Of a stretch of 28,103 bases of DNA, positions 23,940 to 28,103 are shown piece by piece. Origin of the DNA: JACVRW01 sp035650215 (GTDB lineage Bacteria > Actinomycetota > Thermoleophilia > Solirubrobacterales > Thermoleophilaceae); contig DASRIC010000014.1 of assembly GCA_035650215.1 (NCBI GenBank), positions 1-28,103 of the forward strand, written 5' to 3'. The notes beneath the pieces were generated by a model. The model was not told where the DNA came from. It saw only the letters and a list, made by a program, of their open reading frames with translations, and did not search any database. Each line of letters opens with the position of its first letter. The first letter of the stretch is position 1. The translations under genes were made by a program, and so were the position numbers.

Positions 23940-24510
23940 CTTCCCACCCGTTAGGGGCAGCAAGGGCCAGACGGTGCCAGGACGGACCACGATTCCGGCG
24001 TCCGGCTGTCACGATGCGGCCGCTGGTCCGTCTTCCACAGGTTGCGGCGCGCCTCGTCGTCCCCGCTTTCGGCTTCCTTCACAGGCTGGTAGGAAACCTC
24101 CGGGACTGCCGTTCGTGGGGCGCGCGAGGTCGCTTGGGGCGCGATGACGCCGCCCGACGTAGCCTCCTGGGCCCTGGCCGCTGCCGCTCGTCACGCGCTC
24201 GCTGCCCTCGTGCCTACGGAGCGCCGCCCGAGATCGGGAGAAGCCACGGCGGGACCAGACCCAAGATCAACGGACGACGCTTCCAGTTCCACCTGAACGC
24301 TGAGCATCCGCGCTGGGTGGTGTGTGCGCACCGTACACCTCTCGGCAGGCACGGTGCACCCCGAAAAGCCGCAACTACCGAAAGTGGGTGTCGACAAGGG
24401 CACTCGCTGCGCCGGGTCTTGCCCTCCGTTCCTGCTCCCCCATACCCATGGTCGACGCGGAGTAGGAGCGTCGGAGCGTGCGTCGATCGGCGCTACGCTT
24501 GGCGCTTCAC
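23940..24510 (+). other. 571-bp stretch without a recognisable gene, between tRNA-Tyr and tRNA-Thr
   Basis: Frames here are short or run through the flanking tRNAs, and none has a convincing ribosome-binding site. A short plus-strand segment near 24265-24335 (reading KINGRRFQFHLNAEHPRWVV) looks coding-like but sits in no complete gene, so it may be a decayed gene. The second copy of the tRNA-Tyr 3' repeat lies at 24430-24441. A possible -10 for tRNA-Thr (TACGCT, 24494-24499) is 11 bases before that tRNA. Confidence 0.5.
24430..24441 (+). repeat. Direct repeat copy 2 of the tRNA-Tyr 3' end
   Basis: The bases TCCTGCTCCCCC match 23926-23937 exactly, 504 bp downstream, and are followed by A rather than a sixth C of the acceptor. 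No T-loop precedes it, so it is not a second tRNA. Confidence 0.45.
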
Positions 24511-24583
24511 GCCGACGTAGCTCAGCCGGTAGAGCACCTCCATGGTAAGGAGGGGGTCCGGGGTTCGAGTCCCCGCGTCGGCT
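24511..24583 (+). tRNA. tRNA-Thr (anticodon GGT)
   Basis: The cloverleaf is complete over 73 nt. Acceptor GCCGACG (24511-24517) pairs with CGTCGGC (24576-24582), with discriminator T24583. The D arm is GCTCAGCCGGTAGAGC. The anticodon loop ATGGTAA has GGT at 24544-24546. The T arm is CGGGG-TTCGAGT-CCCCG. No CCA is encoded. Confidence 0.95.
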
Positions 24584-24659
24584 TTAGTCCGGTCGACTCA
24601 GCGCAGATGCGTCGCGCGCCACGGGAATGGCGTTGGCTGTACAAGATCTTCAGGGTTCG

Positions 24660-25709
24660 CTAGGGCGAGCTCGAGCCCTCTCGTCGGCTTCCCCCGCCGT
24701 TGGTCGCCAGACCGTTTGCGCGCATTGCGCGGCGGTAGTTGACCGCCACCGTGTCGAACTTCAGGTGCATCTCGGCGGCGAGGTCGAACGGGACCCGCTC
24801 GGGGCGCTGTGACTCGACCACCCGCTGGTCCTGGTTGAAGATCGTGTCCTCGAAGTCCTGGAGCACCTTCGCCGGCTGGTCCCTGTCGTAGTTGCGGGCG
24901 ATCGTGAGGTAGCCGATGCAGCGCTCCTCGTCGACGGGCTGCGAGCTGAAGAAGTACACCATCCCGCTCTCGCCGCCCCAGCCCAGCCGCAGCACGATCG
25001 TGTACGGCAGGTGAAGCGCGTAGCGGCTGCGCCGCTCCGGTGCTTCCCGGGTCGGGTTGTCGAAGACCGGGAAGTCGTCGGTGTTGGGTGCCTCGGGCCG
25101 GACGATCTGGTAGCGCAGCACGTGTCCATCGACCTCGACCTCGTGCTCGGGAACGACCGGTCGCTCCGGGTCTCCGAGCAGTCCAGGGTGAACCCAGGGG
25201 AAGTGGCCGAAGTCGGTGAAGTTCTCGAGCTGCCGGGAGGAATCGGCGCTCCACGCATAGGGGCCGCACTCCACGACGACCCAGTCCGGGCTCTCGAGCT
25301 CGGGGACCTCCGGCAGCTCCCAGCGCGCGTCATCCATCGCCACCCACATCAGGCCAAAGCGCTCCTGGCAGCCGAACGCGTCGACGCGCGCCTTGCCGGG
25401 GACCCGTGTCGGGTCGGCTAGCTGCGGTATTGCCGTGCACCTGCCGCCGGCTCCGTAGCGCCAGCCGTGGTACGGACACATCAGCTCGTCCCCCACGACA
25501 CGCCCGAGCGACAGGGCCGTGCCGCGATGGATGCAGAGGTCGCGGAGCACGCGCGCGGTGCCCGTGGAGTCGCGCCACACAACAAGGTCGTTGCCGAGCA
25601 GGCGCACGCGACGCGGCTCGGCGGCGAAGCTGCTCGCGTAGCCGACCGGATGCCAGCAGGCGCGCAGCGCGCCGAAGTCGGGGACGGCGGCGGGGGCCTC
25701 GGCGGCCAT
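24660..25709 (-). CDS. Rieske non-heme iron oxygenase, alpha-subunit type
   Basis: The 349-residue protein belongs to the Rieske oxygenase family (vanillate demethylase / pheophorbide a oxygenase-like). The N-terminal Rieske [2Fe-2S] domain spans ~13-115, with CIHRG giving the first Cys-His pair and CPYHGW the second. The catalytic domain holds the mononuclear iron ligands in ENFTDFGHFPWVH, with two His and a bridging Asp. The protein should hydroxylate or O-demethylate an aromatic or polycyclic substrate with electrons from a separate reductase, which is not encoded here. ATG at 25709 follows GGCGGAG and lies 8 bp after the upstream stop. It is probably co-transcribed with the tandem NTF2-like gene. 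The substrate is unknown. Confidence 0.92.
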   Translation of the reverse strand: MAAEAPAAVPDFGALRACWHPVGYASSFAAEPRRVRLLGNDLVVWRDSTGTARVLRDLCIHRGTALSLGRVVGDELMCPYHGWRYGAGGRCTAIPQLADPTRVPGKARVDAFGCQERFGLMWVAMDDARWELPEVPELESPDWVVVECGPYAWSADSSRQLENFTDFGHFPWVHPGLLGDPERPVVPEHEVEVDGHVLRYQIVRPEAPNTDDFPVFDNPTREAPERRSRYALHLPYTIVLRLGWGGESGMVYFFSSQPVDEERCIGYLTIARNYDRDQPAKVLQDFEDTIFNQDQRVVESQRPERVPFDLAAEMHLKFDTVAVNYRRAMRANGLATNGGGSRREGSSSP

Positions 25710-25717
25710 CGCTCCGC

Positions 25718-26536
25718 CTATGGCTCCAGTCCCACCGCCCGGAACGCATCGGTCGGATCCGTGTAGACCACGTTGCGGAGCATCTTTGCGCCCCGCCAGG
25801 TCCACACCTGGCCGACGCGCACGTCCATCGGGATGCCGCTCGCCTTGGCGATGCCGGTCAGGCGAACGACGGCCACCGCGCGCTCGTCCTCCACATCGTG
25901 GAACTCGGACAGCTCGATCGTCAGGCCATCCCAGGTGGCGTCGACGTCCGCGGCCCACCGGCGGAAGCCCTCGACGCCGCGGTAGGTGCCGCCCTCGGCG
26001 ACCGCGAACGCCGAGCGGAACTCCGCCTCGTCGTCAAAGGGGAGCTCATCCAGGGCCTCGAAGTCGCGCGCGTTCAGCGCGTCGATCACGGCCTCCGCCT
26101 GATGCCGCTTGTCGGGCAGCGCGGTCCTTGGGGCGCTCCGCGGCTCCCAGGAGATCGCGTCGATGCGGTCGCCGCGGAAGTGGTGGACCCAGCGCACCTG
26201 GGTCTCGGCGAACGATCCGTCCGCCCTGGTCACGCGGATCCCGCCGGTCACGACCACGGAGTCGCCCTCGACCGCGAACGAGCGCGGCCGGGCCTGGACG
26301 CTCGTGCCGGCCTCGCGACTCTCCTGGAAGAAGCGGCGCGCCGCCTCGCGGCCGCGCAGGACCCGTCCCCCGCCGAAGTAGGGGCGCAGTTCGACGTCGT
26401 CGTGGCAGAGGTCCAGCAGCTGGTCGAGCGACGCCCCGACACCGCCGGTGGCGAGCGTCTCCCAGGCCGCCTCGACCGCCGCCAGGTTCGGGCTGGCGCC
26501 GGGCCGCGACGTGGTGTGCTCGCCGAGCGAGTTCAT
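25718..26536 (-). CDS. Tandem SnoaL/NTF2-like protein
   Basis: The 272-residue protein carries two NTF2-like domains in a row. Domain 1 covers residues ~15-135 (AVEAAWETLATGG, then LCHDDVELRPYFGGG, REAARRFF and WVHHFRGDRIDAISWEP). Domain 2 covers ~145-270 (AVIDALNARDFEALDELPFDDEAEFRS, YRGVEGFRRW and GQVWTWRGAKMLRNV). No signal peptide is present. It precedes the Rieske oxygenase by 8 bp on the same strand, so the pair is likely one unit acting on one small-molecule substrate. Small NTF2-like partners occur with ring-hydroxylating oxygenases as beta subunits (single-domain), but this tandem form is longer and its role is an inference. Confidence 0.85.
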   Translation of the reverse strand: MNSLGEHTTSRPGASPNLAAVEAAWETLATGGVGASLDQLLDLCHDDVELRPYFGGGRVLRGREAARRFFQESREAGTSVQARPRSFAVEGDSVVVTGGIRVTRADGSFAETQVRWVHHFRGDRIDAISWEPRSAPRTALPDKRHQAEAVIDALNARDFEALDELPFDDEAEFRSAFAVAEGGTYRGVEGFRRWAADVDATWDGLTIELSEFHDVEDERAVAVVRLTGIAKASGIPMDVRVGQVWTWRGAKMLRNVVYTDPTDAFRAVGLEP

Positions 26537-26760
26537 GCGGCGAGTCTCGCACCTGGCGGGCGGAGCGCCAACTCCGCCGGTCAGCGGGTCGCCACGAAGG
26601 CGTACGCCTGGCGAACGCGTTCCTCCACGACGCGAGTATCGCGCGAGAGGGCTTCGCTCTGCGCGCTAGACTGGCTCGCTGACCTCGCGTCCGGCGGGGT
26701 TCGAGTGCGTTCTCAAACGCTACGCCGCCGGCCGCACCCCGCCTACCCTTCCAAGGAATC

Positions 26761-26925
26761 ATGGCTCGCGGAGACGTCCGAATCGCCGTGACCCTCGCAT
26801 GCGAGGACTGCAAGCGGCGCAACTATCAAACCGAGAAGTCGAAGCGGAACAACCCGGACCGGGTCGAGTTCCGCAAGTACTGCCGTTGGTGCGGCAAGCA
26901 CACGCCCCACAAGGAGACCCGTTGA
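26761..26925 (+). CDS. rpmG: 50S ribosomal protein L33 (zinc-binding form)
   Basis: The 54-residue protein opens MARGDVRIAVTLACEDCKRR and ends GKHTPHKETR, the bacterial L33 pattern. Two CxxC pairs, CEDC and CRWC, make it the zinc-ribbon (C+) form rather than the cysteine-free zinc-sparing paralogue. The ATG at 26761 has AAGGA six bases upstream. It is followed 44 bp later by secE, the common order rpmG-secE-nusG-rplK. It is too short for most automatic calls but clear from the motif and the gene order. Confidence 0.95.
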   Translation: MARGDVRIAVTLACEDCKRRNYQTEKSKRNNPDRVEFRKYCRWCGKHTPHKETR

Positions 26926-26969
26926 CGACGGTTCGTCTCCACGCGCGCGCGTAAGACGGGAGCAGCCGA

Positions 26970-27551
26970 GTGGCCAGAGACCGTCAGCGCGCCAAGCAGC
27001 GCCAGGCCGAGCGCCGGGCCCGGCGGCTCGCCCAGCAGGGCGAGGGCTCCACGCTGCCCGGGGACGGCGCAGCCGCCCCGCCCGAGGCGGCTCCGTCCGA
27101 CGACGACGCCTCGGCGCGGCAGGCGCCGCCGCCCGAGACCACGCGCGGCGACATCCCGGGCGTCACCGGTCCCACCTTCGAGCCCGAGCAGGTGCCGGAC
27201 GACCGGCCGCTCACGGAGGACGAGGCCCCGCTCAGCGAGGACGAGGCACTCCAGGAGATCGAGGACTGGGAGGTCGAGGACGAGACCGGCGCAGTACCCC
27301 CGGGCAAGGGCGAGGAGGGCTATGAGGTGCGCGGCCGTCGCGGCCGCGACGCCGCCGACGCGCACAAGCACCGCCCGCGTGTCGTACAGTTCCTGATCGC
27401 AGTCTGGGCCGAGCTCCAGAGGGTGCAGTGGCCGAACCGCCAGGCCCTCATCACGCTCACAGGCGTCGTGCTCGGCTTTGTCCTCATCGCCGGCGGCTAC
27501 CTGGGCCTGCTGGACGCCGTCTTCTCCGAACTGATCAAGGCAATTCTCTGA
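26970..27551 (+). CDS. secE: Preprotein translocase subunit SecE with long N-terminal extension
   Basis: The C-terminal ~65 residues (VVQFLIAVWAELQRVQWPNRQALITL, then a single membrane helix with GVVLGFVLIAGGYLGL) are the SecE core that clamps SecY in the translocon. The protein is 193 residues, longer than the ~60-130 usual in bacteria. The first ~30 residues are very basic, and residues ~40-100 are rich in Asp, Glu, Pro and Ala without a fold. The extension is probably cytosolic and disordered. The GTG start at 26970 follows GGGAG. The TGA overlaps the ATG of nusG (TGATG), so the two are coupled. The core assignment is sure; the role of the extension is unknown. Confidence 0.93.
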   Translation: MARDRQRAKQRQAERRARRLAQQGEGSTLPGDGAAAPPEAAPSDDDASARQAPPPETTRGDIPGVTGPTFEPEQVPDDRPLTEDEAPLSEDEALQEIEDWEVEDETGAVPPGKGEEGYEVRGRRGRDAADAHKHRPRVVQFLIAVWAELQRVQWPNRQALITLTGVVLGFVLIAGGYLGLLDAVFSELIKAIL

Positions 27552-28072
27552 TGTTCCGCTGGTACGCCGTCAACACATATTCCGGTCACGAGAACAAGGT
27601 CAAGCAGAACCTGGAGCACCGACGCATCTCGCTCGGCCAGGAGAACAACATCCGTCAGATCGTGATCCCCACCGAGCAGGTGCAGGAGATGAAGGACGGG
27701 CAGAAGCTCACGAAGGAGCAGCGCACCATGCCCGGGTACCTGCTCGTGAACATGAACCTGACCGACGACTCCTGGCAGCTCGTGAAGAACACGCCGGGTG
27801 TCACCGGCTTCGTGGGCGCGTCGAACAATCCGGTGCCGCTCAACCAGGGCGAGGTCGACCGTCTGCTCCACCGCGAGACCGCCGAGCGGCCGCGCACGCG
27901 GGCGCAGTTCTCGATCGGCGAGTCCGTGAAGGTCGTGTCCGGGCCGCTGTCCGACTTCTCCGGCGAGATCTCGGAGATCAACGAGGACGCGGCTAAGCTC
28001 AAGGTCCTCGTCTCGATCTTCGGCCGGGAGACGCCGGTCGAGGTCGGGTTCGACCAGGTCAAGAAGATCTAG
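27551..28072 (+). CDS. nusG: Transcription termination/antitermination factor NusG
   Basis: The 173-residue protein has the NGN domain at ~1-105 (FRWYAVNTYSGHENKVKQNL, then PGYLLVNMNL and VKNTPGVTGFVG) and the KOW domain at ~118-173 (GESVKVVSGPLSDFSGEISE, then LVSIFGRETPVEVGFDQVKKI). It binds RNA polymerase and modulates elongation and Rho action, and couples to ribosomes. The ATG at 27551 overlaps the secE stop and is preferred over starts inside secE. It is followed by rplK with 8 bp between the stop and the ATG. All conserved parts are present. Confidence 0.97.
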   Translation: MFRWYAVNTYSGHENKVKQNLEHRRISLGQENNIRQIVIPTEQVQEMKDGQKLTKEQRTMPGYLLVNMNLTDDSWQLVKNTPGVTGFVGASNNPVPLNQGEVDRLLHRETAERPRTRAQFSIGESVKVVSGPLSDFSGEISEINEDAAKLKVLVSIFGRETPVEVGFDQVKKI

Positions 28073-28080
28073 ATCCAGCC

Positions 28081-28103
28081 ATGGCGAAGAAGGTCCTCAC
28101 ACT
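28081..28103 (+). CDS. rplK: 50S ribosomal protein L11, 5' fragment
   Basis: Only 23 bases are visible: ATG at 28081 and the start MAKKVLT, typical of L11. Position right after nusG, the usual secE-nusG-rplK order, supports it. The gene runs off the window. Confidence 0.85.

Noticed and set aside
23864..24520. Plus-strand frame running from inside tRNA-Tyr into tRNA-Thr
   Set aside because: It reads through the tRNA-Tyr cloverleaf, has no ribosome-binding site and shows no known domain.
26582..26700. Short minus-strand frame ending ERVRQAYAFVATR
   Set aside because: The ending looks protein-like, but there is no start codon with a ribosome-binding site and the frame is closed by a stop after ~40 codons; perhaps a remnant, not a supportable gene.
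26690..26730. tRNA-like GGTTCGAGT before rpmG
   Set aside because: The T-loop-like bases are not flanked by a pairing stem and no acceptor or anticodon arm can be built.

Overview
The window is GC-rich (about 70%), densely packed bacterial chromosome with frequent GTG and TTG starts and many 1-4 bp stop/start overlaps. Several traits point to a deep actinobacterial lineage of the Thermoleophilia / Solirubrobacterales type. These are small NTF2-like proteins beginning MSQE(S/N)V, a secreted protein with an ALGG-type signal segment followed by decapeptide repeats, an alpha/beta-hydrolase fused to a nucleotide cyclase, DUF5317, and an rpoD - tRNA-Tyr - tRNA-Thr - rpmG - secE - nusG - rplK order. 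This placement is an inference; there is no rRNA here to confirm it.

Layout. 1-6 kb: a partial gene on the minus strand, a cNMP-fold/glutaredoxin-like/thioredoxin-reductase-like flavoprotein, an NTF2-like protein translationally coupled to a WYL (YafY-type) regulator, two coupled plus-strand proteins of unknown function, another NTF2-like protein, a membrane-anchored unknown and an exported cyclase-family hydrolase. 6.1-7.0 kb: a secreted decapeptide-repeat protein with a very strong terminator hairpin. 7.0-10.5 kb: a three-gene cassette that looks like a cyclic-nucleotide signalling unit: a class III cyclase fused to an apparently dead alpha/beta hydrolase, a free cNMP-binding protein, and an MFS transporter fused to a cNMP-binding domain. 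10.5-13.6 kb (minus): DUF5317, then PAS-GAF-GGDEF, then an ECF sigma factor with an NTF2-like tail whose promoter lies inside a perfect 12-bp inverted repeat. 13.6-16 kb: a structured non-coding leader, an unlisted 39-codon small ORF with a perfect ribosome-binding site, and a membrane GGDEF-EAL protein. 16-20 kb: an ABC-2 export pair and a type III glutamine synthetase. 20-22.5 kb: a TVP38/VTT membrane protein, a small membrane protein, a Clp-N-like protein and FolE2/MptA.

22.6-28.1 kb is the housekeeping end: the principal sigma factor, tRNA-Tyr(GTA), a 571-bp stretch without a recognisable gene that carries a copy of the tRNA-Tyr 3' end, tRNA-Thr(GGT), an apparently inserted Rieske oxygenase plus tandem NTF2 pair, and then rpmG-secE-nusG-rplK.

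The most interesting parts are the cyclase/cNMP/MFS cassette next to a c-di-GMP gene cluster, the palindromic promoter of the sigma gene, and the small ORF with its structured leader between two c-di-GMP loci.
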